This document shows positions 1 through 10,889 of a stretch of 64,000 nt of DNA, piece by piece. The stretch lies in the NCBI RefSeq assembly GCF_026914265.1, contig NC_069136.1, positions 37,924,362 to 37,988,361 on the forward strand. Reading direction: 5' to 3'. Made by a program: the position numbers and the translations under genes. The notes beneath the pieces were generated by a model, which was not told the origin of the DNA, ran no database searches, and saw only the letters and a program-made list of their open reading frames with translations. This stretch comes from Mya arenaria (taxonomy: Eukaryota; Mollusca; Bivalvia; Myida; Myidae). Each line of letters begins with the position of its first letter. Within the stretch, counting starts at the first letter, position 1.

Positions 1-1318
1 GTGTAGGTACAAGATGGCATGTACGCGTATTTATACCTGTAGGTACAAGATGGCGTGTACGTGTATTTATACGTGTAGGTACAAGATGGCGTGTACGCGT
101 ATTTATACGTGTAGGTACAAGATGGCGTGTACGCGTATTTATACGTGTAGGTACAAGATGGCGTGTACGCGTATTTATACGTGTAGGTACAAGATGGCGT
201 GTACGCGTATTTATACGTGTAGGTACAAGATGGCGTGTACGCGTATTTATACGTGTAGGTACAAGATGGCGTGTACCTGTATTCATACGTCTAGGTACAA
301 GACGGCGTGTACGTGTATTTATACTTGTAGGTACAATATGGCGTGTACGCGTTTTTATACGTGTAGGTACAAGATGGCATGTACGCGCATTTATACCTGT
401 AGGTACAAGATGGCGTGTACCTGTATTTATACGTGTAGGTACAAGAAGGCGTGTACGCGTATTTATACGTGTAGGTACCAGATGGCGTGTACGTGTATTT
501 ATACGTGTAGGTACAAGATGGCGTGTACGCGTATTTATACGTGTAGGTACGAGATGGCGTGTACGGATATTTATACGTGTAGGTACGAGATGGCGTGTAC
601 GCGTATTTATACGTGTAGGTACGAGATGGCGTGTACGGGTATTTATACGTGTAGGTACGAGATGGCGTGTACGTTTATTTATACGTGTAGGTACAGAATG
701 GCGTGTACGTGTATTTATACGTGTAGGTACAAGATGGCGTGTACCAGTATTTATACGTGTAGGTACAAGATGGCGTGAACCTGTATTTATACGTGAAGGT
801 ACAATATGACGTGTACGCGTTTTTATACCTGTAGGTACAAGATGGCATGTACGCGTATTTATACCTGTAGGTACAAGATGGCGTGTACCTGTATTTATAC
901 GTGTAGGTACAAGATGGCGTGTACGCGTATTTAGACGTGTAGGTACAAGATGGCGTGTACGTATATTTATACGTGTAGGTACAAGATGGCGTGTACGTGT
1001 ATTTATACGTGTAGGTACAAGATGGCGTGTATGCGTATTTAAACGTGTAGGTACAAGATGGCGTGGACGCGTATTTATACGTGTAGGTACAAGATGTCGT
1101 GTACGCGTATTTATACGTGTAGGTACAAGATGGCGGGTACGCGTATTTATACGTGTAGGTAGAAGATGGCGTATACGCGTATTTATACGTGTAAGTACAA
1201 GATGGCGTGTATGCGTATTTATACGTGTAGGTACAAGATGGCGTGTACGCGTATTTATACGTGTAGTTACAAGATGGCTTGTACGCGTATGTTTACGTGT
1301 AGGCCTAAAGATGGCGAC
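1..1318. repeat. 36-bp minisatellite array
   Basis: About 36 tandem copies of a 36-bp unit (core GTGTAGGTACAAGATGGCGT followed by GTACGCGTATTTATAC) run from the window edge until they decay near 1310. Copies differ mostly at the GCG/GTG/CTG position and at AAG/GAG. Because 36 is a multiple of three and the unit lacks a stop in one forward frame, a 254-codon frame with a 12-residue period is open over 14-778. There is no start context, splice signal or non-repeat coding sequence beside it, so I treat that frame as a by-product. The array probably continues to the left of the window. Confidence 0.97.
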
Positions 1319-1649
1319 AAACCATATTGTGCACGTATAAATTTCGTTCACAAATTTCCACTTAAAGGCACACAATATAGGTTGATGCGTTTCTTAATGG
1401 TATTTTTTACTTCAATGCATTTTCATATTTACCTCAATTGAATTTAATGATAAAAATCAAAACGAAAAAAAATCTATATGTTTTGTGTACAAATAAAATC
1501 ATATAAGCGAAATTTCGGCGCTTTTTTTTAACTTGTGGATATGTGGCCACGTACCTATTTATTAGAAAAAAATAAATAATTAAGCCTTAAGTATCTAATT
1601 ATAATGAGGACATTTTTTATATATTATATACTTATATAATATAATACCA
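1319..1649. other. AT-rich spacer
   Basis: AT-rich DNA between the 36-bp array and the tRNA gene. I see no gene or repeat family in it. Confidence 0.6.
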
Positions 1650-1731
1650 GTTGTCGTGGCCGAGTGGTTAAGGCGATGGACAAGAATTCCATTGGGATCT
1701 TCCCGCGCAGGTTCGAATCCTGCCGACAACG
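1650..1731 (+). tRNA. tRNA-Ser (anticodon AGA) or recent pseudogene
   Basis: The 82-nt sequence folds as a class II tRNA. The 7-bp acceptor stem GTTGTCG/CGACAAC pairs perfectly. The A box (TGGCCGAGTGGTTAAGG) and B box (GGTTCGAATCC) are intact, and a long variable arm (GGGATCTTCCC region) is typical of tRNA-Ser. The anticodon stem is ATGGA/TCCAT with loop CAAGAAT at 1681-1687, giving anticodon AGA at 1683-1685. Position 33, almost always U, is A here, and position 38 is T. A short T run follows at 1735-1738 and could stop Pol III. There is no intron. The stems and promoter boxes support a tRNA gene. The U33 change argues that it may be a recent pseudogene or a tRNA relic that seeded SINEs. Confidence 0.8.
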
Positions 1732-1771
1732 CGTATTTTCGTTAAATACAATCACCTGTTCCAAATTTTAG

Positions 1772-1937
1772 GCATTCGGCAAAGGCAGTATGAGACTGAC
1801 AGAGAACCCCCGCGAGAGTTCTACAGTTATAGACGGGGAAAGCGGTGGTTCCACTCGTCACCTGTTTAACTCCTTCACACAGAGGTTTGAGGCATCATTT
1901 GCTGCGGTGCTGGACCAATTCATTAACTGCATGGATG
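1772..1937 (+). CDS. possible orphan internal exon, unknown protein
   Basis: A pyrimidine-rich acceptor (CCAAATTTTAG, ending 1771) is followed by 166 bp open in one frame and a consensus donor (GATG/GTAAGTG, GT at 1938). The frame encodes about 55 residues, including the motifs LFNSFTQRFEASFAAVLDQF and a final CMDG. An in-frame stop lies in the acceptor, consistent with an internal exon, and the exon ends in phase 1. I do not recognise the family. No partner exon is visible in the window. It could be the remnant of a gene or a transposon exon. Its last bases and donor are copied in the 73-bp array that follows. Confidence 0.35.
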
Positions 1938-2690
1938 GTAAGTGTTTATGCTACAGGGTCAGACCAGATGTTACGTAAGAGGAACGCACTGGGAGCGGAC
2001 TGCATGGATGGTAAGAGTTTATAATGCAGGGTCAGACCAGATGTTACGTTAGAGGTACGCGCTGAGGGTGGACTGCATGGGTGGTGAGAGTTTATAATGC
2101 AGGGTCTGACCAGATGCTACGTTAGAGGAACGCGCTGGGGATGTACTTCATGGATGGTAAATGTTTATAAAGCAGGGACAGACCAGATGTTACGTGAGAG
2201 GAACGATCTGGGGTAGGACTGCATGGATGGTAAGAGTTTATAAAGCAGGGCCAGACCAGATTTTACATTAGAGGAACGCGCTGGGGATGGACTGTATGGT
2301 TGGCAAGAGTTTATATGGCAGGGTCAGACCAGATTTTACGTTAGAGGAACGCGCTGGGGGTGGACTGCATGGATTGTAAGAGTTTATAAGGTAGGGTCAG
2401 ACCAAATTTAACGTTAAAGGAACGCGCTTGGGGGGGGGGGGGGTCGGGGACTGCATGGATGGTAAGAGTTTATAACACAGGGTCAGATCAGATGTAACGT
2501 TAAAGGAACGCGCTGGGGTTGACTGAATGGATGGTAAGAATTTATAAGGCAGGGTCAGACCAGATTTTACGTTAGAGGAACGAGCTGGGGTGGACCGTAT
2601 GGGTGGTAAGAATTTATAATACAGGGTCAGATCACATGTTACGTTAGAGGAACGCGCTGGGGGGGGGGGGGGTCTGCATGGATGGATACA
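1927..2690. repeat. 73-bp minisatellite built on an exon-intron boundary
   Basis: About ten tandem copies of a unit of roughly 73 bp. Each starts CTGCATGGATGGTAAG and continues through AGTTTATAA, CAGGGTCAGACCAGAT and AGAGGAACGCGCTGGGG. The first copy overlaps the 3' end and donor of the possible exon at 1772-1937. Two copies carry pure G runs, near 2427-2440 and 2658-2672. Confidence 0.92.
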
Positions 2691-3254
2691 TTGTCTTTGG
2701 ACACTTGACCACTTTTAGCCTCCTCACCTCTGTCAAACAAAAACAGCTATCTGACCACAAAGATTGAATGTCAGTGGACATGTCAAAACTAACAAATCCT
2801 GAAACAATCACTTTTCAGGAAATTCCATCTTGAAGTACTGGAATTATGAAGGATGACGTCATCATGGCATTTCGTCACCCGCGAGATCGTCCAACATTCT
2901 AGAGTTCTCATTTTGACCCACCAATCCACTAAGACCTGTGGGTTAGGCCTAGGTGACTTTATGGAAAAGTACCTGATTCTCGATCATGGGAATCCGATAA
3001 TCAACTTCTTCAAGACCTTCTTCAGCAGCATGGCTGCTATTCTGCTTCTTCACACAGACGCTCCTTAAATGTCCACTCACGTTTGTTGCCACTTCCGGCC
3101 TACAGTAAATGCTCCCAGACAGAAAGGTGACAGCCGCCCGATCGCCTCCGATTGCCGGTCTTGTACGAGGTTGTAGGATAAGAGCAATCTTCTGCGTTGT
3201 TGACTACGCGGACGGCCCCCTGCCGCTGTAGGGGAAGTATTAATAAAGGTCATT
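2691..3254. other. unassigned spacer
   Basis: Unique-looking DNA of mixed composition. A 71-codon frame at 2853-3068 has no recognisable domain and no clear splice sites. I see no gene. Confidence 0.5.
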
Positions 3255-4425
3255 TTGGTCATTTTCATATCAAAGATGCGTTTAAACTATTCGAGTCTAT
3301 AGTTACGCCAATTTTATGTTACTCGTCACAAATTTAGGGATACAAATACTGCCATAACATAGAAAAGGTGCATTATAACTTCTGTAAGAAAATGTGTGGG
3401 CCAAATAAAACAGTTTTAAACGTTTTTGCTTTGAGCTAGTGTGGTAGACTGCCAATGCTGACAATTTATCTTCCAAAATGTTGGATATTGGATCAAAATT
3501 ATGAACATGACCAGTAATAGATATCCACGTCAGTGTTACATTATGCTTTTGAAAATGAATAATGCAGGTCGTAGTAGTTGAGCAACACACATTAAAAATA
3601 TTATATTTAAACACGACTTTGGATAAGCTTGGATAGCGCAAGATATTGGCCAACCTAACATATTCATGAACATGTTTACGAACAGGTTGAAAGACTCTTC
3701 CCTACAAAAGTTGTATGCAGATATTGAGTCGTCACCAAAAGCTGAACATTATAAACATTATAAAACTCTTCTTGACACAGAGCGCTATTTGTCAATAAAC
3801 CTACCATATCCATGGAAAAAATGTCATGCAAACTTAAGATGCTCAGGTCATACGCTTATGATAGAAAAAGGGCGACACTTAAATATTGCACGTGAACTTT
3901 GATTCTGGCCATTAAGTTCGAGTACAGGATACAATGTGATAGAAGACGAGTACCACTTTCTTATGGTCTGTCCTTCTTACGATGGTGTACGACGTGAATT
4001 GTTCCGGACTACCTGGCTCACTCATTCAAGCTTTCAATTGTACAATAATATGATGTGCACTGATGCCACTAGTGATATATTCTCGCTAACTAAATTCGTA
4101 TATAAAGCATTCGATTTAAGAAAGCAACTGATCTAACACTGATAATTTATTGTACAACTACTTATACATGAAATAGAACCATTCATATGTATATGTGTGT
4201 ATGTGTGTGTATATAGATACATGTATATGACCATTACTCTAATATGCTTGATTTGTGCAACAACATAAAAACATGTTTTGTAAATATCCAATATAGTTCA
4301 TATTTGACGTACTAAATACTACGATCTGTAACATGTATTCTGGGCTGGTGGCCTTATATTACAATAAACACTTTGTTATGTTATGTTATGTTATGTTATG
4401 TTATTTTATGTTATGTTTCTCTGAT
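3255..4425 (+). pseudogene. decayed 3' end of a non-LTR retrotransposon (LINE)
   Basis: Read in shifting frames, the + strand gives the C-terminal part of a LINE polyprotein. First comes KDAFKLFESIVTPILCYSSQ at about 3273-3335, the typical PIL-Y-GSEIWG segment after the reverse transcriptase. Next is HNIEKVHYNFCKKM at about 3350-3395, then GRLPMLTIYL near 3445. From 3666 there is a longer open stretch with LRCSGHTLMIEKGRHLNIAR at about 3835-3895, then a frameshift or stop. Finally EDEYHFLMVCP at about 3940-3975 is the terminal Cys-rich motif. Stops and frameshifts at about 3338, 3430 and 3901 show it is dead. The 3' end has AATAAA near 4363 and a pentamer tail (ATGTT)n at about 4376-4420. Endonuclease and catalytic RT are missing (5' truncation). 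I cannot assign the exact clade. Confidence 0.82.
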
Positions 4426-4489
4426 CGTTCCAAGGCAGTGACCCAAACATAAGCTTATTAATATTTTCTGATTCATTTGTAAAGTGACT

Positions 4490-7178
4490 TGTTTTGTATG
4501 TGGCATTCCTTTGTTGTTTTGTGTGTGGCATGACTGTGTTGTTTTGTATGTGGTATGACTGTGTTGTTTTGTATGTGGCATGACTGTGTTGTTTTGTATG
4601 TGGCATGACTGTGTTGTTTTGTAAGAGGCATTCCTTTGTTGTTTTGTATGTGGCATGACTGTGTTGTTTTGTATGTGGTATGACTGTGTTGTTTTGTGTG
4701 TGGTATGACTGTGTTGTTTTGTGTGTGGTATGACTGTGTTGTTTTGTAAGAGGCATTCCTTTGTTGCTTTGTATGTGGCATGACTGTGTTGTTTTGTGTG
4801 TGGTATGACTGTGTTGTTTTGTATGTGGCATGACTGTGTTGTTTTGTGTGTGGTATGACTGTGTTGTTTTGTGTGTGGCATAACTGTGTTGTTTTGTGTG
4901 TGGTATGACTGTGTTGTTTTGTATGTGGCATGACTGTGTTGTTGTGTATGTGGTATGACTGTGTTGTTTTGTATGTGGCATGACTGTGTTGTTTTGCGTG
5001 TGGCATGACTGTGTTGTTTTGTGTGGCATGACTGTGTTGTTTTGTGTGTGGTATGACTGTGTTGCTTTGTATGTGGCATGACTGTGTTGTTTTGTATGTG
5101 GCATGACTGTGTTGTGTTGTTTTGTATGTGGCATGACTGTGTTGTTTTGTATGTGGCATGACTGTGTTGTTTTGTAAGAGGCATTCCTTTGTTGTTTTGT
5201 ATGTGGCATGACTGTGTTGTTTTGTATGTGGTATGACTGTGTTGTTTTGTGTGTGGTATGACTGTGTTGTTTTGTGTGTGGTATGACTGTGTTGTTTTGT
5301 AAGAGGCATTCCTTTGTTGCTTTGTATGTGGCATGACTGTGTTGTTTTGTGTGTGGTATGACTGTGTTGTTTTGTGTGTGGTATGACTGTGTTGTTTTGT
5401 GTGTGGTATGACTGTGTTGTTTTGTAACAGGCATTGTTTTGTATGTGGCATGACTGTGTTGTTTTGTATGTGGTATGACTGTGTTGTTTTGTGTGTGGTA
5501 TGACTGTGTTGTTTTGTGTGTAGTATGACTGTGTTGTTTTGTGTGTAGTATGACTGTGTTGTTTTGTATGTAGTATGACTGTGTTGTTTTGTATGTAGTA
5601 TGATTGTATTGTTTTGTGTGTAACATGACTGTGTTGTTTTGTATGTGGTATGACTGTGTTGTTTTGAATGTAGTATGACTGTGTTGTTTTGTGTGTAGTA
5701 TGACTGTGTTGTTTTGAATGTAGTATGACTGTGTTGTTTTGTGTGTAACATGACTGTGTTGTTTTGTATGTGGTATTACTGTGTTGTTTTGTGTGTAGTA
5801 TGACTGTGTTGTTTTGTGTGTGGTATGACTGTGTTGTTTTGTGTGTGGTATGACTGTGTTGTTATGTATGTAGTATGACTGTGTTGTTTTGTGTGTAGTA
5901 TGACTGTGTTGTTTTGTGTGTGGTATGACTGTGTTGTTTTGTGTGTAGTATGACTGTGTTGTTTTGTGTGTGGTATGACTGTGTTGTTTTGTGTGTAGTA
6001 TGACTGTGTTGTTTTGTGTGTGGTATGACTGTGTTGTTTTGTGTGTGGTATGACTGTGTTGTTATGTATGTAGTATGACTGTGTTGTTTTGTGTGTGGTA
6101 TGACTGTGTTGTTTTGTAAGAGGCATTCCTTTGTTGTTTTGTACGTGGCATGACTGTGTTGTTTTGTATGTGGTATGACTGTGTTGTTTTGTGTGTAGTA
6201 TGACTGTGTTGTTTTGTGTGTGGTATGACTGTGTTGTTTTGTGTGTGGTATGACTGTGTTGTTATGTATGTAGTATGACTGTGTTGTTTTGTGTGTAGTA
6301 TGACTGTGTTGTTTTGTGTGTGGTATGACTGTGTTGTTTTGTGTGTGGTATGACTGTGTTGTTATGTATGTAGTATGATTGTGTTATTTTGTGTGTGGTA
6401 TGACTGTGTTGTTTTGTGTGTGGTATGACTGTGTTGTTTTGTGTGTGGTATGACTGTGTTGTTTTGTGTGTGGCATGACTATGTTGTTTTGTGTGTGCCG
6501 TGACTGTGTTGTTTTGTATGTTGTATGACTTTGTTGTTTTGTATGTGGTATGACTGTGTTGTTTTGTGCGTGGTATGACTGTGTTGTTTTGTGTGTAATA
6601 TGACTGTGTTGTTTTGTGTGTGGTATGACTGTGTTGTTCTGTATGTGGTATGACTATGTTGTTTTGTATGTGATATGACAATGTTGTTTTTTATGTGACA
6701 TGACTGTGTTGTTTTGAATGGGATATGACTCTGTTGTATTGTATGATGCATGACTGTATTTTGTATAAGATATGACTATGTTGTTTTGTATGTGATATGA
6801 ATATGTTGCTTTGTATATGGTATGACTCTGTTGTTTTGTTTGTGATAAAACTCTGGTGTTTTGTATGTGGAATGACTGTGTTTTTTTGTGATATAACTGT
6901 GGTGTTTTATATGTGGTATGACTGTGTTGTTTTGTATGTGATAAGCCTGTGGTGTTTTGTTTGAGACATGAATGTGTTGTTTTATATGTAGTATGACTGT
7001 GTTGTTTTGTATGTGATAAGACTGTACGGTTTTGTATGTGGTATGACTGTGTTGTTTTGTATGTGGTATGACTGTGTTGTTTTGTATGTGGTATGACTGT
7101 GTTGTTTTGTATGTGACAGATTGTGTTGTTTTGTATGTGATATATTTGTGTTGTCTTGTATGTGGTATGACTGTGTTT
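4490..7178. repeat. 25-bp minisatellite with 125-bp higher-order period
   Basis: About 105 copies of a 25-bp unit (GTTGTTTTGTATGTGGCATG plus ACTGT), degenerate after about 6650. A variant monomer containing GTAAGAGGCATTCCTTTG (or GTAACAGGCATT) recurs at 4621, 4746, 5174, 5299 and 5424. Three of these intervals are exactly 125 bp, so part of the array spread as five-monomer blocks. The unit has no stop in any minus-strand frame, so three overlapping minus-strand frames stay open for hundreds of codons (THKTTQSYHTQNN-type repeats). I regard these as by-products. Confidence 0.97.
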
Positions 7179-7683
7179 GTTAATAAAGGGATTTTAATGT
7201 TGAAATTACACCTGAAGCGCGATTTCCAGACGTGATTTGATAATAATGAGAAAGCTGTACATATTGTGAGTACTTATGGACTGTGATTCCCAACCGTGAT
7301 TCTAAAGTGATGAGAGAGTTTCAGTTATTTAAGTTCTTGAGTGTTATCCCACGAGTGCAATAAGCAATAAAGGAGGCGGCATGTGATGGGGTTGTACTCG
7401 ACACGCGACACCACTGAAATAGTACATGTGAAAATTGTATGTAGAGATATTATGCATATATTACACCAAAACTTCTATCTCCTAAAGTCACATCCTGGAA
7501 TCGCCCCCTTTTTAAGAGTCTGATAAAACAATGTCATGTGTTTTACCCGTTGTGATATATTTGTCAAAAGCTGATCTTTACCTTTCCCTGAAAAAGTGTT
7601 CATATACTTTTTCTAATAATTTTAAAGACCTTTATTGTTTTGAAATTGGTAAAATTAAAGCCAGCCTATGTTCGTGTACGTTA
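7179..7683. other. spacer after the 25-bp array
   Basis: AT-rich DNA with no convincing gene. At 7225-7325 two loosely similar stretches (CGTGATTTGATAATAATGAG and CGTGATTCTAAAGTGATGAG) suggest an old short duplication. Confidence 0.5.
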
Positions 7684-7878
7684 AGTTAGCGGCCTAGCAG
7701 CCTAGCGGCCTAGCGGCATTAATGTAGCGGCCATAGCGAAACAAACAACTTTAGGCCGCTCGCCAGGCCGCCAACTTTACGCCGCTAGGCCGCTAGGCCG
7801 CTAGGCCACTAGGCCACTAGGCCGCTTATCTCACAAAGCTAGGCCGCTTAGCCGCTAATTTCACGCCGCTAGGCCGCT
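7684..7878. repeat. GC-rich inverted array of GCCGCTAGG units
   Basis: Runs of AGCGGCCTAGC at 7687-7740 face runs of GCCGCTAGGCCGCTAGG at 7755-7870. The two halves are reverse complements, so the segment can fold into a long GC-rich hairpin in otherwise AT-rich DNA. The right half also holds CCACTAGG variants. It lies about 500 bp upstream of the TRIM-type gene. Origin unknown; a MITE remnant is possible. Confidence 0.85.
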
Positions 7879-8285
7879 CAGTCACGTTCATCTAACCTTC
7901 TTAATTGAATAAACTTTCAAGGAAATGCAGGTTGTCTTGTTATGAAATTAACGATTAAAATTTTGAATTACGTTAATCACATTTATAAAGTTTTGACAAC
8001 GACTTCAAGTATTACAAAGTTATACAACACATTATACACCAAATTTAAAAGTTAAATTAGACCCAATACTGCGTCAGAATGATCCGTTTATTGATTATAT
8101 CATATATCAACGTACATGAGAGATAACGCTATCTTACAACCGACCTTTATAAACACTGTACATGCACATGAAACGTCACTGCACAGTGAACATATCTAAA
8201 TCGAAAGTAGATATCTTTCGATTGATTATATTTTACCTGGAGGTGAATGCATTGTGAACTATACTAAAACGAAAGTAGATTGGCA

Positions 8286-8300
8286 TTTATTTATTTACAG
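8286..8300 (+). promoter_or_regulatory. probable 3' splice site before the TRIM-type CDS
   Basis: TTTATTTATTTACAG followed by an open exon. It implies a spliced 5' leader and excludes the ATG at 8280 as start. Confidence 0.5.
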
Positions 8301-8366
8301 CGGATAAACAGGTACGGAAGACTTAAACCCGCTTTTAAAAGTAAAAGGAATAAACACAATAAAACT

Positions 8367-10103
8367 ATGGCTACCGGTGGATTTGATGATACACTTCTGG
8401 AATGTGGTAGTGACGTCGTTGGTGGAAAGATCGGGAGCAAGTGTGAACCTTGTCGTCGTCGGGCCAGGTCAGAGGTGGCTTCGTTGTTCTGTAATACATG
8501 CAATGTATATCTATGCGATGACTGTTGTGGTGTACACAAGGTGCATATGACAAACGTAGATAAACATGATATCGTGGCTGCCCATGAAGCCTGTGTCAAG
8601 CCAGATGTCAATATGAAGGGATTGGATCAGTGTTTAGAACATAAACGAGTGTTCATGTTTCACTGTGAAGACCACGAAGAATTGTGTTGTGAAATATGTG
8701 CCTTTTCTCGTCATCGTAGATGCGATAATATCCACGAGATAGCAAAGGTGGCTAAGAACGTGAAATATATTGAAAGGGAAAAGATACTTGCATCCATTAA
8801 TTCTGCCTCAGAAGTTATAATGAAATGCGAGGAGGATCAATTGAACAACGTTTCGCGAGTGGAAGAAATCGTAAAAGAAATTGATATTTACAAGGAAGAC
8901 ATATTAACGAAAATTGAGGAAGCCAAGGCGCGAATTGTCAGCGAAATGACTAACCATAACACACAGGAAGACGAACGTCTCAATACGAGGAGAAATGCGG
9001 CTAAAAAACTGAAGAAAGAACTCGACACGCACTTGGCAATGTCTGATAGCGTTCGCGAGAAAGGCTCGGAAACGGAAATATTCATTCTAAACCACATTCT
9101 CAAAAGGACGCAAGAAAAGGCATCACAAACACTGAACACTTTATTGAAGAATGATTTCACCGTCAAAGTGGGACTAAGAATCAACGAAAACATTTTAAAA
9201 ATTAAAACTACTGATGTCGCATTATTCTCATTAAATAAAACACAAGAGCCAAAAACACAAGAACCAAAAACTCAAAGGCCGGTGAGTCTGGAGTTGTTGA
9301 AAACCATGGAGCTCGTGAAGACAGCAGACGACCAGGAGGAACCGTTTGTTACTGGGCTGGACTTCCTGCCGGACGGGAGGATAGTCGCCGTGGATCAGTA
9401 CAACTGTAAATGTTTTATTTTGAGTGACACATTGAAGAGTTTCGACACATTTTATAAATTTCAGACATATCCTAGGGACGTAACATCGTACTCTGATAAC
9501 AATATTGCAGTAACCGTTAGTTCCGGAGATATCCGAACCATCTGCCTTCTGACAGTGGGTAGTGACAACACGTTCACGCTGATGAAGACGCTGACCACGT
9601 CCACCAAATACTTCTCCATCTGTCCCCTGAACCACCGCACGTTCGTAGTGGAAACTAATAACGACCCGCGACCTGCCAGGATGGTCGACGTAGACGGCAA
9701 GGAGAGCGACTTTGACAACGTGAAGTTTCCTGGAAAGACGTATAAGTTTGAAGAAAGTAAATGTACATACATACAATCACGGGGTACTCTGGTCCTTACA
9801 GACAGACATGCTCACACAGTTCACATGTATAACACCGTATCCGGCACGAGCAACGAGGTTAAAGGTGACCGGATACGGGCACCAAAAAGAGCATGTGTTG
9901 GCCCAGATGACTCCGTGTTTGTGTGCAGTCAGAACACAAACTCCATCATCCAGATATCGCCCGACGGGGACATATTGGCGTCATGTGACGTCGACATGAA
10001 GTATCCGTACGCCGTTGCCGTCTCCAGGGATGGCTCGAGAATGGCCGTGACCAACAATGTGAGTGACGTGAGACAACTGAAACTGTTCAAAATAATACAA
10101 TAA
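8367..10103 (+). CDS. TRIM-type B-box / coiled-coil / beta-propeller protein
   Basis: Encodes 578 aa on one exon. The frame is open back to 8280, but that ATG sits inside a pyrimidine-rich tract ending TTTACAG at 8300, which looks like a splice acceptor. I therefore start at 8367, where AAACTATGGCT gives better context. An untranslated 5' exon probably lies upstream. Residues about 26-73 form a B-box 1-like zinc module (C26, C29, C42, C45, C50, C53, then H57/H60/H67). Residues 89-123 are a B-box 2 (C89, H92, C100, H103, C108, C111, H116, H123). Charged helical sequence at about 126-265 fits the coiled coil. A KTQEPKTQEPKTQ linker at about 291-305 leads to a C-terminal propeller of about 270 residues with NHL-like blades (GLDFLPDGRIVAVD near 327, ISPDGDILASC near 528). 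No RING is present, so direct E3 ligase activity is doubtful. Such RING-less TRIMs are numerous in bivalves; a role in innate immunity or regulation is inferred only. Confidence 0.9.
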   Translation: MATGGFDDTLLECGSDVVGGKIGSKCEPCRRRARSEVASLFCNTCNVYLCDDCCGVHKVHMTNVDKHDIVAAHEACVKPDVNMKGLDQCLEHKRVFMFHCEDHEELCCEICAFSRHRRCDNIHEIAKVAKNVKYIEREKILASINSASEVIMKCEEDQLNNVSRVEEIVKEIDIYKEDILTKIEEAKARIVSEMTNHNTQEDERLNTRRNAAKKLKKELDTHLAMSDSVREKGSETEIFILNHILKRTQEKASQTLNTLLKNDFTVKVGLRINENILKIKTTDVALFSLNKTQEPKTQEPKTQRPVSLELLKTMELVKTADDQEEPFVTGLDFLPDGRIVAVDQYNCKCFILSDTLKSFDTFYKFQTYPRDVTSYSDNNIAVTVSSGDIRTICLLTVGSDNTFTLMKTLTTSTKYFSICPLNHRTFVVETNNDPRPARMVDVDGKESDFDNVKFPGKTYKFEESKCTYIQSRGTLVLTDRHAHTVHMYNTVSGTSNEVKGDRIRAPKRACVGPDDSVFVCSQNTNSIIQISPDGDILASCDVDMKYPYAVAVSRDGSRMAVTNNVSDVRQLKLFKIIQ

Positions 10104-10130
10104 AAGTGTTTTGTCAAGCTCAGTAATAAA
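10099..10130 (+). terminator. polyadenylation signals of the TRIM-type gene
   Basis: AATAAA occurs at 10099-10104, overlapping the stop codon, and again at 10125-10130. The second is the more likely signal. Confidence 0.55.
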
Positions 10131-10702
10131 TTTCAGTGTAAGGTACAGTTCATCATCATAATAAATATAACTTTCTATTTGAACATTATATGTGAATAGT
10201 TAGTAAATAAGAGTCTTGTAGTTATACGATGTATTTTTAAATAACAACCATTATTTGTCTTGTATTGATATGTTTATAAGGTGAATATGTTTCTCCTAAG
10301 TATAATTTACTTAAAAATGATGAAACTCCCCTTGGACAGAAAATCATACTTAGGTACGAACACAATTCCTAAGATTCTTTATGAAGCGCATTCCATAATA
10401 TTGTATTTACTGAGGCGTAAAAGAAACATTAACAAAAAGAAACATGTCCTCAATAGAAATAAATATCTTTAAACTGTGAGGTATTATTGTATTGCATGTG
10501 TAAGTATACTACTAGTTTTAAAGTGCGAGTCGTTCAGGATGCCGATGTTGCTAATAATGTTAATAATAATAATGTGATGTTGAAGAACATCTTTTATATT
10601 ATTCATTTAACAATTTTGCACAGCACAGTTCCTGATTTTACTTCTGAATTCGACTCCTATAAATTTCCCCCCCAGTAAAGTTTTTCATGCTTCACGATTT
10701 TA
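10131..10702. other. AT-rich intergenic DNA
   Basis: No gene seen. Short open frames near 10281-10678 are low-complexity and lack recognisable domains. Confidence 0.5.
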
Positions 10703-10889
10703 TTTTTTCTCGGTTTGTATTGAAAAGACTGTTTGCTTTGATTAGTATTAAAATATTGAAATAAAAATATGCAAATATTATTTGAATTGTTTCCTTGTGT
10801 TGCTAAAAAAGAAAGTTGCTTCTCAATGTGGTGTCGTACAATGAGACTATTTCGATGGAATTGATAAAGAAAACAATTATATAATCGTA

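Noticed and set aside
14..778. 254-codon forward frame with a 12-residue period
   Set aside because: Lies wholly in the 36-bp array; the period is a multiple of three and stop-free, so the frame is expected without selection. No flanking gene structure.
4406..6751. Long minus-strand frames rich in His, Thr and Gln
   Set aside because: Three frames are open at the same time across the same 25-bp array. That follows from a stop-free unit and is not evidence of coding.
8280..8366. Upstream in-frame ATG of the TRIM-type gene
   Set aside because: It is followed within 20 bp by a pyrimidine tract and TTTACAG, a likely splice acceptor. The encoded 29 residues have no TRIM-like feature, and 8367 has better start context.
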